The notes: generated by a model not told the origin, from the letters alone. A DNA stretch of 48,289 nucleotides from an uncultured Eubacteriales bacterium (GCA_900317095.1 ONFL01000001.1:1-48289); one strand, 5' to 3'; shown: positions 24,639-33,651, numbered from the stretch's first letter. Numbers and translations are program-made.

Positions 24639-25508
24639 ATGTTTAACCATTATCGTTATGACGGCAGTGAAAAATTCAACATCCGCAAGGTTTCTACCAA
24701 TGAGACATCCCTGGTAAAAGACCGGGATGAGGCAGAATATTTCCTGCAGCGCAACAATGTGCAGATAGATGAACTGCAGCAGAAACTCTACGCGGAAAAG
24801 CGGGAGGGAGTCATTTTCCTCTTCCAGGCCATGGATGCCGCCGGCAAGGACGGGACCATCCGGGCCGTTCTCCAGTGCCTGTCGCCGCACGGCGTCCACG
24901 AGGCCGCTTTCAAGAGTCCTTCCAGCGAAGACCTGGCCCACGACTTTCTGTGGCGGATAGAGCGGCAGGTCCCCGCCAAGGGAGAGATCGCCATTTTCAA
25001 CCGGTCTCACTATGAGGAAGTTCTCATTTACAGGGTTAAAAAGCTGTGGGAGAACCAGGCCAATGCCCGGCGCATAAAAACAGATGACATCATGGAGCAC
25101 CGCTACGAGGATATCAAAAACTACGAAGCCTATCTCTGGCACAACAATATCCGCACGGTAAAAATATTCCTCAATGTCTCCAAAAAAGAACAGGCAAAGC
25201 GCTTTCTGGACCGCATAAAGGAGCCTGAAAAGCACTGGAAGTTCTCTGCTGCCGACTATGAAGAGCGCGGCTACTGGGACGCCTACCAGGAGGCCTTTGA
25301 GGATGCCATAAACAATACCGCCACAGAGCACGCGCCCTGGTTTGTCGTTCCCGCCGACCACAAATGGTACATGCGCTATGTCGTAAGCGAGATCATCCTG
25401 GCCACTCTGCAGGACATGGATCCCCGCTGGCCGGAAGTGACAAAAGATCGTCTGGCCCGCTTCGGCCAGATCCGCCAGTCCCTGGAAAAAGAACTCGGAA
25501 AAAATTAA
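24639..25508 (+). CDS. Polyphosphate kinase 2 family protein
   Basis: PPK2-type kinase of 289 aa that transfers phosphate between polyphosphate and nucleotides. Walker A is AMDAAGKDGT (64-73), followed by PSSEDLAHDFLWR, the Walker B/lid region IAIFNRSHYEEVLIYRV and WKFSAADYEERGYWDAYQEAFE. The one-domain form suggests class I or III (phosphorylating ADP or AMP/ADP); subclass cannot be settled by eye. ATG at 24639 has GGAG about 10 nt upstream; GTG at 24630 is too close to it. Monocistronic, divergent from murD. Confidence 0.93.
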   Translation: MFNHYRYDGSEKFNIRKVSTNETSLVKDRDEAEYFLQRNNVQIDELQQKLYAEKREGVIFLFQAMDAAGKDGTIRAVLQCLSPHGVHEAAFKSPSSEDLAHDFLWRIERQVPAKGEIAIFNRSHYEEVLIYRVKKLWENQANARRIKTDDIMEHRYEDIKNYEAYLWHNNIRTVKIFLNVSKKEQAKRFLDRIKEPEKHWKFSAADYEERGYWDAYQEAFEDAINNTATEHAPWFVVPADHKWYMRYVVSEIILATLQDMDPRWPEVTKDRLARFGQIRQSLEKELGKN

Positions 25509-25536
25509 AAGGACCCCTGCATCCGCATTTTTCGAC

Positions 25537-25564
25537 TTGATTTTCCCCTGCAATGTATTAAGAT
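25537..25564 (+). promoter_or_regulatory. Promoter of the class I aldolase gene
   Basis: -35 TTGATT (25537-25542), 16-nt spacer and -10 TAAGAT (25559-25564), about 75 nt before the ribosome site GGAGG. Good match and position, but no second line of evidence. Confidence 0.65.
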
Positions 25565-25645
25565 AAAAGTGTATATTAATGTTATCCGGAACGTCTGCGG
25601 CAGGACTGCAGACCCTGCCGGGCACTTAAAGTGGAGGTATATAAG

Positions 25646-26536
25646 ATGAACAAAGAGCAGCTGGAACGCATGCACAGCGCTGCCGGATTTATTGCAGCCC
25701 TCGATCAGAGCGGCGGCTCAACACCCAAAGCACTTAAGGCATACGGCATTGAGGAAGGCGCATGGAAGAATGATGACGAGATGTTCGATCTTGTCCATCA
25801 GATGCGTACAAGAATCATTACATCCCCCTCTTTTACCAATAAGGGCATCCTCGCGGCCATCCTTTTCCAGAACACCATGGACCGCAAGATAGAGGATAAA
25901 TTTACTGCAGATTATCTCTGGGAGGAGAAAGGCATCATCCCCATCCTTAAGATTGACAAGGGCCTTGCTGATGAGGAGAATCATGTAAAGATGATGAAGC
26001 CCATCCCCGGCCTGGAAGAGACCATGAAGCACGCTGTTGAGGACCGCCATATCTTCGGCACAAAGGAGCGTTCTGTCATCCTCGACTATGATGAGAAGGG
26101 CATCCGCGACATCGTTGACCAGCAGTTCGAGATCGGTCTGCAGGTATGGAAGTGCGGCGCTGTTCCCATTCTGGAGCCTGAGGTTGATATCCACAATCCT
26201 CACAAGGCAGAGTGTGAGAAGCTTGTCCATGACCTCTTCAAAGAGCATCTGGCCGCTCTGGATCCGGATGTCCGCCTGATGTTCAAGCTGACCATCCCCA
26301 CCGTTGCCGATACATACCGCGATCTGATGGATGATCCGCACGTTGTCCGCATCGTTGCCCTCTCCGGCGGCTACAGCCAGGATGAGTCCTGCGAGCTCCT
26401 CGCTCAGAACCACGGCATGATCGCCAGCTTCTCCAGAGCTCTGGCACAGGATCTGCGCGCACAGCAGAGCGATGAGGAGTTCAATGCCATCCTGAAGACA
26501 GCGATCGACAAGATCCTTGCCGCTTCCATCGCATAA
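25646..26536 (+). CDS. Fructose-bisphosphate aldolase class I
   Basis: Schiff-base aldolase (296 aa) cleaving fructose 1,6-bisphosphate into two triose phosphates, of the short bacterial type like FdaB of Staphylococcus. It starts MNKEQLERMHSAAGFIAALDQSGGSTPKAL, has LKIDKGL, VPILEPEVDI and the active-site lysine probably in MFKLTIPT; VVRIVALSGGYSQDE matches the phosphate-binding segment. ATG at 25646 has GGAGG 8 nt upstream. Codon use is strongly biased, as for a highly expressed gene. Its own promoter and a strong terminator make it monocistronic. Confidence 0.95.
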   Translation: MNKEQLERMHSAAGFIAALDQSGGSTPKALKAYGIEEGAWKNDDEMFDLVHQMRTRIITSPSFTNKGILAAILFQNTMDRKIEDKFTADYLWEEKGIIPILKIDKGLADEENHVKMMKPIPGLEETMKHAVEDRHIFGTKERSVILDYDEKGIRDIVDQQFEIGLQVWKCGAVPILEPEVDIHNPHKAECEKLVHDLFKEHLAALDPDVRLMFKLTIPTVADTYRDLMDDPHVVRIVALSGGYSQDESCELLAQNHGMIASFSRALAQDLRAQQSDEEFNAILKTAIDKILAASIA

Positions 26537-26556
26537 ATTTATCATTCGCACACAGC

Positions 26557-26590
26557 AAAAGGGCATTCTCCGCGGAGAATGCCCTTTTTT
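26557..26590. terminator. Strong bidirectional terminator
   Basis: AAAAGGGCATTCTCC pairs perfectly with GGAGAATGCCCTTTT around GC and is followed by T-runs on both strands. It ends the aldolase transcript and the convergent CoA-transferase transcript. Confidence 0.95.
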
Positions 26591-26612
26591 CATTTCAGCC
26601 CCTGCAGCCGGA

Positions 26613-27872
26613 TCAGCCGATGAGCTTCTTGTCCCGGAGCTCTGCGATCTTAGCGTCGTCATAACCCAGGATGGTTTTGAGGATGGCTTCGGTATCCTGG
26701 CCAAGGGTCGGAGCACCTCTCCATACCTTGCCGGGTGTCTCGGACATCTTCGGCGCAATGCCGAATGCCTTGACCTCAGAGCCGGTCGTCTGGTCCTCAT
26801 AGTTGATCCAGTCGTTACGGGAGATGAAGTGTTTATTCTCAACGGCAGACTTTGCTGTGTTGACAGTCGCGCAGGGTACGCGGGCCCCTTCCATGATAGT
26901 CTCGATCTCTTCCGCTGTATGGGATGCGCACCAGTCAACAACCTTCTGTGCCAGTTCTCTGCCCTTGGGGGACTCAACCGCAGCCGGTCCGTCTGAGCAG
27001 TCCTTGTAGTTGTAATATTCAACATCCAGTCCCATTGCCGGGATGCAGCGCTTGTAGACACCGGGTCCGAAAGCTCCCAGAGCTACCAGGAAGCCGTCGC
27101 TGGACTTAAACATATCATAGGGCTGGAAAGCATTGTTGTAATTGCCGGTCCGCTGGGGAACGATCCCTGCCATGGTATAGGCGGTATACATGCCGCACAT
27201 ATACTGGGCCATGGCCTCAAACTGGGCTACATCGACAACCTGGCCTTTTCCGGTCTTCAGTGCATAATTGTATGCTGCCAGAGTACCGAACAGAGTTGTG
27301 AACGCAGATACATAGTCATTGGTGTAAGGTTTTGAAACAGAAGGATTGTTGTCCGGTTCACCCTGCAGGTTCAGCCAGCCGGAGAAAGCCTGGCCGATCA
27401 TATCATAGGAAGCACGATTGCAGACTCCCGGTATTCCGCCGAATTCCTTGTGGCCCATGCCGGAAACATGTACGATAACAAGCTTCGGATTGACCTTGAG
27501 AAGCTCCTCATCATAGATACCCAGTTTCTCCAGCCATACCATGTTCTCCATGAAAATGTCGGATTCTTTGATCAGATCAAAGAAAATCTCCTTGACTTCC
27601 TCATGCTTCAGGTTCAGCTCCAGGGCCATGGAAAGACGGTTTCTTCCGTTCTGTGCCCAGGCCGTGGAAACTCTTTTCCCGTTTATCTCGGCAAAAGGGG
27701 CAAGACCTCTTAATGGATCGCCGATCCCCGGCCGCTCTATCTGGATAACCTCAGCGCCGAAGTCTGCCAGCATGGTCAATGCAAAAGGCATGGCGATCAG
27801 AGAGCCGCTCCCGACGACACGCATTCCCGCAAAAGGTCCATACTTAGGTATAATAAAATTTCTCTCGTCCAT
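26613..27872 (-). CDS. Family III CoA-transferase (CaiB/BaiF type)
   Basis: Transfers CoA between carboxylic acids, 419 aa. It resembles CaiB and BaiF throughout: PKYGPFAGMRVVGSGSLIA at the start, NRASYDMIGQAFSGW, and GKVWRGAPTLGQDT near the end. The catalytic aspartate is probably D186 in PYTNDY, aligned with Asp169 of CaiB. The substrate is unknown; carnitine-like, bile-acid, aryl or fatty enoates are all possible. It lies 51 nt behind an acyl-CoA dehydrogenase, the pairing expected for activation and reduction of an unsaturated or hydroxy acid. Confidence 0.9.
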   Translation of the reverse strand: MDERNFIIPKYGPFAGMRVVGSGSLIAMPFALTMLADFGAEVIQIERPGIGDPLRGLAPFAEINGKRVSTAWAQNGRNRLSMALELNLKHEEVKEIFFDLIKESDIFMENMVWLEKLGIYDEELLKVNPKLVIVHVSGMGHKEFGGIPGVCNRASYDMIGQAFSGWLNLQGEPDNNPSVSKPYTNDYVSAFTTLFGTLAAYNYALKTGKGQVVDVAQFEAMAQYMCGMYTAYTMAGIVPQRTGNYNNAFQPYDMFKSSDGFLVALGAFGPGVYKRCIPAMGLDVEYYNYKDCSDGPAAVESPKGRELAQKVVDWCASHTAEEIETIMEGARVPCATVNTAKSAVENKHFISRNDWINYEDQTTGSEVKAFGIAPKMSETPGKVWRGAPTLGQDTEAILKTILGYDDAKIAELRDKKLIG

Positions 27873-27923
27873 ATGTGTTATTTTCCTTTCTCATTAAAGA
27901 CCGGCTGATGCGCCGCCATATTT

Positions 27924-29072
27924 TCAATATTTCTTTAATACATCTCTGGAGATGATCAGCTTGCCGATCTCGGATGTGCCTTCGCCGATGGTTGTCAGCA
28001 TGGCATCACGGTAGAGACGCTCAACGTCATACTCCTCATGGGTTCCGTTGCCGCCCATGATCTGGATGGCCTTGCGGGATACATCCTGGCACATCTCACT
28101 GCAGGTCAGCTTGCAGATAGCTGCTTCTGTTGTGTAACGCTGTCCGCTGTCTGCCATCTTTGCTACATTATAGAGGATGGTACGGGCGACCTGTACCTGG
28201 GCTTCCATCTCTGCCAGGCGGAAGCTTACACCCTGGAAATCTGTAATAACATGACCGAAAGCCTTTCTTTCCTTAGCGTAAGCTGCTGCTCTTTCCAGGG
28301 CGCCCTGAGCCAGACCTACGGCAACAGAGGAGAAAGCGATCCGTCCTGCGTCAAGGCCCTGCATGAAGTAATGGATACCCTTGCCTTCTTCGCCGAGGAG
28401 ATTCTCCTTAGGAACGCGGCAGTCAGAGAAGAAGAGCTGCGCGGTGCTGGAGCCCTTCATGCAGAGCTTCTGCTCCGGCTTGCCGATCTCAAATCCGGGT
28501 GTTCCCTTGGGAACGATGATCGCGGTGATTCCCTTGGACGCTGTCTTGCAGCATACAATATAGTAATCAGCGGGACCTGCGTTGGTGATCCAGCTCTTGC
28601 TGCCGTTGATAACCCATTCGTCTCCATCCAGAACTGCTGTGGTGGAAACGGTATTAGCATCGGAACCGGACTCTGCCTCTGTCAGACCAAAGGCAAGAAT
28701 CTTTCTGCCGGTAACGGCAGGTCTGAGGATCTCTTCCTTCTGCTTATCTGTACCTGCGATAAGGACGGGAACCATGCCGAGTGAAGTATGAGCATCTACG
28801 CACATACCCAGTGTCGGGCTGTGGCGGGAGATCTCCTCCATAATGATGGCGTTTGCAAGATGTCCGAGATCGGAACCGCCGAATTCCTCAGGGATGATGG
28901 TACCCAGAAGGCCCAGATCTCCAAGCTGCTGGATCTCAGCTAAAGGGAAACGCTCATCATGATCGATCTCGCGGGCAACCGGCTGTACCTTCTCATCAGA
29001 GAATTTTCTTGCCAGATCGCGGACATCGCAAAGGTCTTCTCCTAACATGTAATCAGCAAATTTATTGACCAT
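27924..29072 (-). CDS. Acyl-CoA dehydrogenase
   Basis: FAD-dependent acyl-CoA dehydrogenase/reductase, 382 aa. Family signatures are AFGLTEAESGSDA, the FAD-side WITNAGPADYYIV, QIMGGNGTHEEYDVERLYRDA and the C-terminal GEGTSEI with the likely catalytic glutamate. In this anaerobe it may run in the reducing direction on an enoyl-CoA, as CaiA and AcdA do. No EtfAB genes are adjacent in this window, so the electron partner must be encoded elsewhere. It is transcribed from a promoter at 29281-29309 ahead of the CoA-transferase. Confidence 0.93.
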   Translation of the reverse strand: MVNKFADYMLGEDLCDVRDLARKFSDEKVQPVAREIDHDERFPLAEIQQLGDLGLLGTIIPEEFGGSDLGHLANAIIMEEISRHSPTLGMCVDAHTSLGMVPVLIAGTDKQKEEILRPAVTGRKILAFGLTEAESGSDANTVSTTAVLDGDEWVINGSKSWITNAGPADYYIVCCKTASKGITAIIVPKGTPGFEIGKPEQKLCMKGSSTAQLFFSDCRVPKENLLGEEGKGIHYFMQGLDAGRIAFSSVAVGLAQGALERAAAYAKERKAFGHVITDFQGVSFRLAEMEAQVQVARTILYNVAKMADSGQRYTTEAAICKLTCSEMCQDVSRKAIQIMGGNGTHEEYDVERLYRDAMLTTIGEGTSEIGKLIISRDVLKKY

Positions 29073-29280
29073 AGTTATTTTTCCTCCATTTTCTTTTCCA
29101 TGAAAACGTTATTCTGATCTGTTAATAATAAACCAAAAACTATTATCCGGCTTTTTCATATCCGCCGTAAAGGTCTGGCAAACTGCACAATCAAACAGGG
29201 GTTTGCAGATCTTTCACTGCCGCATGCTCACAAATCAGGATCTGCATATTTGATATTCGTTTGTCAATTTCTATGTTTGT

Positions 29281-29309
29281 ATTGTAACCTCTCATTGATC
29301 GTTTGTGAA
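29281..29309 (-). promoter_or_regulatory. Probable promoter of the acyl-CoA dehydrogenase operon
   Basis: On the minus strand -35 TTCACA (29304-29309), 17-nt spacer and -10 TACAAT (29281-29286). It leaves a leader of about 200 nt that is AT-rich with no recognised riboswitch. The stretch 29073-29435 otherwise holds only this promoter and the terminator behind the enoate-reductase gene. Confidence 0.6.
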
Positions 29310-29350
29310 ATACAAAAAACGAACAAATTTATAACCGACATGCATAAATA

Positions 29351-29386
29351 GCAAGAGCCGGGGAGTTTTGTCTCCCCGGCTCTTGC
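29351..29386 (-). terminator. Terminator after the enoate-reductase-like gene
   Basis: A 15-bp perfect stem, GCAAGAGCCGGGGAG with CTCCCCGGCTCTTGC, six-base loop, followed on the minus strand by TATTTAT. It separates the flavoenzyme gene from the acyl-CoA dehydrogenase operon. Confidence 0.88.
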
Positions 29387-29435
29387 CGTTCTTTACAAGA
29401 AGGTATGTATTGAGAATCCTTTTACATCTACATCG

Positions 29436-31376
29436 TCAGATCTTCAGGCCCACACGGTAGCCGGTGTGCACTGCGTCAAAAATCTTTCCCGGCTTTACGG
29501 CATCTCCGACAAGGTACACTTCCCTGCCGCTTTCTGCCAGCTGGTCGTACAGCTCGTGCCGGCTTCTCAGGCCGACGGCCATGACAACCGTATCCGCGGG
29601 AATTTCCTTCCGGCCCTTACGCTCCGTGTTCACGATCACGCCGCTGTCCGTTACCTCTTCCAGCCTGGTCTTCGTCAGGACATCTATGCCGTCATCCTTA
29701 ATCTTTCCGCTGTAAACGGTTACATCGGCAGCAGATACGTCTTTCATGATCTGCGGCAGCATCTCCACTATGGTTACCTTGTGCCCCTTATCTGCCAGAT
29801 AAATGCCTGTCTCGCTGCCGATCAGGCCGCCGCCGACAACGACCACATTTTCGCCGGCTTCGACTTTGTCATCCAGCACATCGATGGCGGTTGTTACAGA
29901 TGCCTTCTCCACGCCCGGAACCGGCGGAATGACCGGCTCGCTGCCGGATGCGCAGATAACTGCGTCAAAATCTGCCAGATCTGCCGCTGCCGCTTCCTTG
30001 TGGATGATCTTTACCCCCAGCTTGTCAACAGCTGTGTTCAGATAAGTCATGTAAGGCCGGATATCGGACTTGAAATCCGGAACAGACGCCTCGTTGAGGA
30101 AGCCGCCTCTGCGGTCCTGCTTCTCAAATACCGTGACATGGTGTCCCCGCAGAGCGGCGACTCTGGCTGCTTCCAGGCCTCCGGGGCCCGCTCCTACCAC
30201 CGCGATATTGCGCGGTTCTTTTGCAGGCTGCGGCTTCAGTTCGCCTTCGCGGCTGATCTGGGGATTTACCGCGCAGGTTACTGCCTTAAACTGGAAGAAT
30301 GTCCGCATCAGGCAGCCTTCATTGCAGCGGATGCAGGGACGGATATCCTCCGGATGATCCGCAGCTGCCTTGTTGGGCCATTCCGGATCTGCCCAGAGCG
30401 GACGTCCCAGACCTACAAAATCGCCCTTTCCCTCTTCCAGAATCTCTTCCGCGTATTCCGGCAGGGTAATGGAGCCGGAAGCAATGACCGGAATATTGAC
30501 GGCCTTGCGGATAGCTTCTGCTGCCCAGACATTATGACAGACAGGAATGGACATAGGTGTTACCTGGTGCTCCATGGTATGATGATCGCCGCCGGATACA
30601 TGGATACCGTCAATACCCTCTGCCTCCAGGGCCTTTGCCAGGGCAATGGTGTCCTCGATCGGGAAGCCGTCCGGTTCATAATCCGTACCGCTCAGCCGAA
30701 TGGTAACCGGGAAATCCGGTCCGACTTTCTTACGTACATCCCGGTAAACCTCCAGATAGATCCGCATACGGTTTTCCAGAGAGCCGCCGTACAGATCTGT
30801 CCGGTGGTTTGTTGTCGGCGAGAAGAAGTTTGTCAGCAGGTAGCCGTGGGCCCCATGTATCTCGACAAGTTCAAATCCGGCGATCTTTGCCCGCAGGGCC
30901 GCGTCACCGAAAGCGTGGACGATGTCCTGGATCTCCGGAATGGTCAGCTCGTGGGGAACAGATTCTACGCCTTCCTTCTCCCACAGCATGGGCCAGGGAA
31001 TGGCGGACGGCGCGCAGATCGGCTGGGTGCCGAGGAATTTCTGACGGCCGCAGTGCTCGATCTGAATAGCCGGCACAGCACCGCACTCCTTTATATTTTC
31101 CGCCAGCCAGGCCAGCCCCGGAATATCTTCATCATTGGAAATGCCCAGGTGGCAGTGTGCTGATTTGGCCCCTATGTCATCCACATAGGCATACTCCACG
31201 ATCAGCATACCGCAGCCGCCCAGAGCCGTATCCCTGTAATAACGCAGAGCCCGCTCACTGACGGTACCGTCCTTGTTATTCATGCCGCTTGACTGAGGCG
31301 CCTTTACGATCCGGTTCTTTATGGTCAGATTGCCGATCTTACCCGGTGTAAAAAGTTTTGGATAAAGCTTTGACAT
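29436..31376 (-). CDS. FMN/[4Fe-4S]/FAD oxidoreductase of the enoate reductase / BaiCD type
   Basis: A 646-aa old-yellow-enzyme fusion. Residues 1-350 form the FMN barrel (FTPGKIGNLTIKNRIVKAP, GAHGYLLTNFFSPTTNHRTD, FVGLGRPLWADPEWPNK); the cluster cysteines are in CIRCNEGCLMRTFF and TCAVNP; then a FAD motif VVGAGPGGLEAARVAALRG and an NAD(P) motif VVGGGLIGSETGIYLADKG. Relatives reduce carbon-carbon double bonds of enoates, dienoyl-CoA or bile-acid intermediates. ATG at 31376 has AGGAGG 9 nt upstream. The divergent Crp/Fnr gene and a centred operator suggest activator control. Confidence 0.92.
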   Translation of the reverse strand: MSKLYPKLFTPGKIGNLTIKNRIVKAPQSSGMNNKDGTVSERALRYYRDTALGGCGMLIVEYAYVDDIGAKSAHCHLGISNDEDIPGLAWLAENIKECGAVPAIQIEHCGRQKFLGTQPICAPSAIPWPMLWEKEGVESVPHELTIPEIQDIVHAFGDAALRAKIAGFELVEIHGAHGYLLTNFFSPTTNHRTDLYGGSLENRMRIYLEVYRDVRKKVGPDFPVTIRLSGTDYEPDGFPIEDTIALAKALEAEGIDGIHVSGGDHHTMEHQVTPMSIPVCHNVWAAEAIRKAVNIPVIASGSITLPEYAEEILEEGKGDFVGLGRPLWADPEWPNKAAADHPEDIRPCIRCNEGCLMRTFFQFKAVTCAVNPQISREGELKPQPAKEPRNIAVVGAGPGGLEAARVAALRGHHVTVFEKQDRRGGFLNEASVPDFKSDIRPYMTYLNTAVDKLGVKIIHKEAAAADLADFDAVICASGSEPVIPPVPGVEKASVTTAIDVLDDKVEAGENVVVVGGGLIGSETGIYLADKGHKVTIVEMLPQIMKDVSAADVTVYSGKIKDDGIDVLTKTRLEEVTDSGVIVNTERKGRKEIPADTVVMAVGLRSRHELYDQLAESGREVYLVGDAVKPGKIFDAVHTGYRVGLKI

Positions 31377-31425
31377 TGTGAAATTCCTCCTTCCAGGGAC
31401 GCTTCTCCCTTTTACCTTCCATGTG

Positions 31426-31483
31426 GTATCTGATACAATAAGTATATTGTCAGAGGCACAAAAGTTTTGTATCACATGATACG
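31426..31483 (-). promoter_or_regulatory. Crp/Fnr-type operator and -10 box of the enoate-reductase-like gene
   Basis: On the minus strand a -10 TATACT lies at 31441-31446 without a good -35. The dyad TGTATC-ACAT-GATACG spans 31468-31483; its centre (31475.5) is 29.5 bp upstream of the -10 box, hence about -41.5, the class II activator position. A second dyad, GTATC-T-GATAC (31426-31436), overlaps the predicted start site and could mediate repression. The same region must hold the divergent regulator promoter. Confidence 0.7.
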
Positions 31484-31531
31484 GACCTGCAAAAATATCT
31501 GTCTGTACCAATGGGTCAAGAGGTGGAAGTT

Positions 31532-32215
31532 ATGGGAAATTCAGAAAGACCTGTCAGCTATATGCTCTCGAATTATTTACAGGATTACCGTGACCTGCTG
31601 GAGGGGATGTTTGCCGCAAAGAAAAGGCTCTGTCCGCCCGGCACCGTCTTCTGCATGGACGGGGCCGAGAACAGCACCATATATTTTCTGCTCAGCGGCA
31701 CGGTGAAGATTTATACTCTGAATGCTGCCGGCTATGAACGGATCATCGGCTACCACCGGCGCAATACCATTTTTGCCATGGGCGGTCTGATCGGAGGTAT
31801 ATCCAGGATCAGCAGCGAAAGCGTCACCAGTGTGGACGTGATCCCGCTGACGGAAGAAGACCTTAAAAGGATCGGAGCCCTGCGGCCGGATTTTTTCCGG
31901 GACCTGGCAAGATATTATGCTGTTATCCTGCGCCTGATGTGTTTTGACGCAGAGAATCAGAGCAACGATTCTGTCTATGTACGTTTAATAAATTTTCTGG
32001 AACTGTGCATGCAGTCAGAAGAGGGCGGTCAGGGGCAGGTGCCGGGTCTGTCGCAGGAAGAACTTTCCTCTCTGCTCAACTGTTCCCGCGTCCAGCTGAC
32101 TAGAGTATGCACCCAGCTTAAGGAAGAAGGAGTCATCTCCACCCAGCGGCGCCGGATCACCATTGAAGATCCCCGCAGGCTGATCCGTCTTGTCGCTGAA
32201 GAATATAAGAAATAA
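31532..32215 (+). CDS. Crp/Fnr-family transcriptional regulator 1
   Basis: A 227-aa regulator with an N-terminal cyclic-nucleotide-binding-type beta roll (FLLSGTVKIYTLNAAGYERIIGY) and a C-terminal winged HTH (LSQEELSSLLNCSRVQLTRVCTQLKEEGVIS). No clear FNR-type cysteine cluster is seen; the effector is unknown. ATG at 31532 is chosen because AGGTGG lies 5 nt upstream; ATG at 31511 has no ribosome site. It is divergent from the enoate-reductase-like gene and is its likely regulator. Confidence 0.9.
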   Translation: MGNSERPVSYMLSNYLQDYRDLLEGMFAAKKRLCPPGTVFCMDGAENSTIYFLLSGTVKIYTLNAAGYERIIGYHRRNTIFAMGGLIGGISRISSESVTSVDVIPLTEEDLKRIGALRPDFFRDLARYYAVILRLMCFDAENQSNDSVYVRLINFLELCMQSEEGGQGQVPGLSQEELSSLLNCSRVQLTRVCTQLKEEGVISTQRRRITIEDPRRLIRLVAEEYKK

Positions 32216-32220
32216 TCACT

Positions 32221-32257
32221 GGCTCAATCCATCGGCTGCGGTATCTGCAGCCGATGG
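32221..32257. repeat. Direct repeat copy 1 of cassette 2 with hairpin
   Basis: Positions 32221-32249 are identical to 33776-33804 (29 nt; six more bases match upstream with one difference). Here the repeat is part of a complete hairpin, CCATCGGCTGC paired with GCAGCCGATGG (32229-32257), six bases after the Crp/Fnr stop codon. The far copy lacks the right arm. Confidence 0.88.
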
Positions 32258-32328
32258 TCCGTCGAAGCAAGCCTTGTATGGTTAGCGTATTCGAAATGCT
32301 ATACAGTTCTGTGCTTCTTTTCGAATAA

Positions 32329-33651
32329 TCAATCGCCCCATCCTTTTAGAAAATCAAACAGATCAACTGTCAGGATTCCCTGTTCATCCATGGATGGTTT
32401 AAGACCATTTTTTGTAATCACTATCTTCTGGAATGAGTCGTCTATGGCATATAAAGATTTCTTTTCCTGCATCTCTTTTTGGGATCCTTTCATATCCAGC
32501 GCAGACTGCAGATATATCTTTCGGTCTGCTTTCGCCGCGATAAAATCCACTTCTAAGGATTTTTTTGCATAAATATACTTATTGTTTTTATCAATCCTTT
32601 CTGTCTTCTCTGTGATATCCACTTTTCCAATGTCCACATTGTACCCCCGGTAGCGTAATTCATTATAGAGAATATTCTCCATAATATGCGTCTCTTCAAT
32701 CTGCCTGAAGTTCAGCCGGGCATTACGGACACCGATATCCTCAAAATATATTTTGAAGGGACTGTTTATATAAGCACGTCCTTTGACATTGTATATTTGC
32801 GCTCGTGACACGAGGAATGCATCTTCAAAATACTTAAGGTAGGTGTTTACAGTCTCTGAATCTATGGTGCTTCGCGTGACCGAGCGAAAGGTGTTAGATA
32901 TTTTCAGAGGATTTACAGGTGTCCCGATGCAGGACGCCAGAATATTAAAAATATCACCTAGTTTTTCAGTTGCACGGACATGATTGTGGTTAATGATGTC
33001 TTTCAGGTAAGTTTCCTCGCAAAGCGCTTTCAGGTAAGTGTACTTTTCTTCTTCTGTCTTCATCCCCGCTACGAGCGGAATGCCTCCGGTAACTATATAC
33101 TCCTTCCAGGCATCGGCAGGGGACATATGAAGGCCGGTGCAATATTCGCGAAAAACAAGGGGCTGTATATGAACAACACTGCCGCGGCCTCTGAATTCAG
33201 TGGCGATTTCTGACGATAAAAATCTCGAGTTGGAACCGGTAACATATACATCAAAATTCGGATGTCTCAGCAAACTGTTCAGCGTATTAACAAAATGATC
33301 CAGTTCCTGTACTTCATCCAGCAGCAGCACGTAATCATCATTTTCATTGGTAATGTCTCTGATCCATGCGCGGAATTTTTTGGAGTTAATTTTTTCCTGC
33401 CCACTGTCATCCTTAATCCTGACAGGGGCCTCGGGATAGTAAAGGTCTAACCTGTCCAGATCCTCATCCATATCAAAGGCAAATCTGATAATATGATCCC
33501 GGGGAATCCCCTGTCCAAGAAGATACCGGTAAAAGATAGTATTCATGAGATAAGACTTGCCAGCCCGCCTCGTGCCGGTGATAATTTTTATAAGCCCGTT
33601 TTTGCGGCGGTTAATTAACTGCTGTAGATAATGATCTCTTGAAAATTCCAT
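32329..33651 (-). CDS. AAA_14/DUF4143 family ATPase (cassette 2)
   Basis: A 440-aa ATPase of the same family as 19088-20317 but clearly divergent. Walker A is GTRRAGKS (26-33), Walker B YVLLLDEVQEL (about 107-117), sensor VTGSNSRFLSSE. The C-terminal DUF4143 region ends in SLEVDFIAAKADRKIYLQSA, a degenerate nuclease-like motif in which the expected ExK reads QSA. The ATG has AAGGA 7 nt upstream. It is AT-rich relative to its surroundings, points tail to tail at the Crp/Fnr gene and lies between direct repeats, exactly as cassette 1 does with dinB. Confidence 0.92.
   Translation of the reverse strand: MEFSRDHYLQQLINRRKNGLIKIITGTRRAGKSYLMNTIFYRYLLGQGIPRDHIIRFAFDMDEDLDRLDLYYPEAPVRIKDDSGQEKINSKKFRAWIRDITNENDDYVLLLDEVQELDHFVNTLNSLLRHPNFDVYVTGSNSRFLSSEIATEFRGRGSVVHIQPLVFREYCTGLHMSPADAWKEYIVTGGIPLVAGMKTEEEKYTYLKALCEETYLKDIINHNHVRATEKLGDIFNILASCIGTPVNPLKISNTFRSVTRSTIDSETVNTYLKYFEDAFLVSRAQIYNVKGRAYINSPFKIYFEDIGVRNARLNFRQIEETHIMENILYNELRYRGYNVDIGKVDITEKTERIDKNNKYIYAKKSLEVDFIAAKADRKIYLQSALDMKGSQKEMQEKKSLYAIDDSFQKIVITKNGLKPSMDEQGILTVDLFDFLKGWGD

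Noticed and set aside
25718..27061. Minus-strand ORF of 447 codons
   Set aside because: It spans the aldolase gene, a strong terminator and part of the CoA-transferase in another frame, so it is not a gene.
29466..31163. Plus-strand ORF of 565 codons
   Set aside because: It lies wholly antisense to the enoate-reductase-like gene, whose motifs are unambiguous.
32229..32257. Hairpin after the Crp/Fnr gene as an intrinsic terminator
   Set aside because: The stem is perfect, but no T-run follows on either strand; it is recorded as part of the direct repeat instead.
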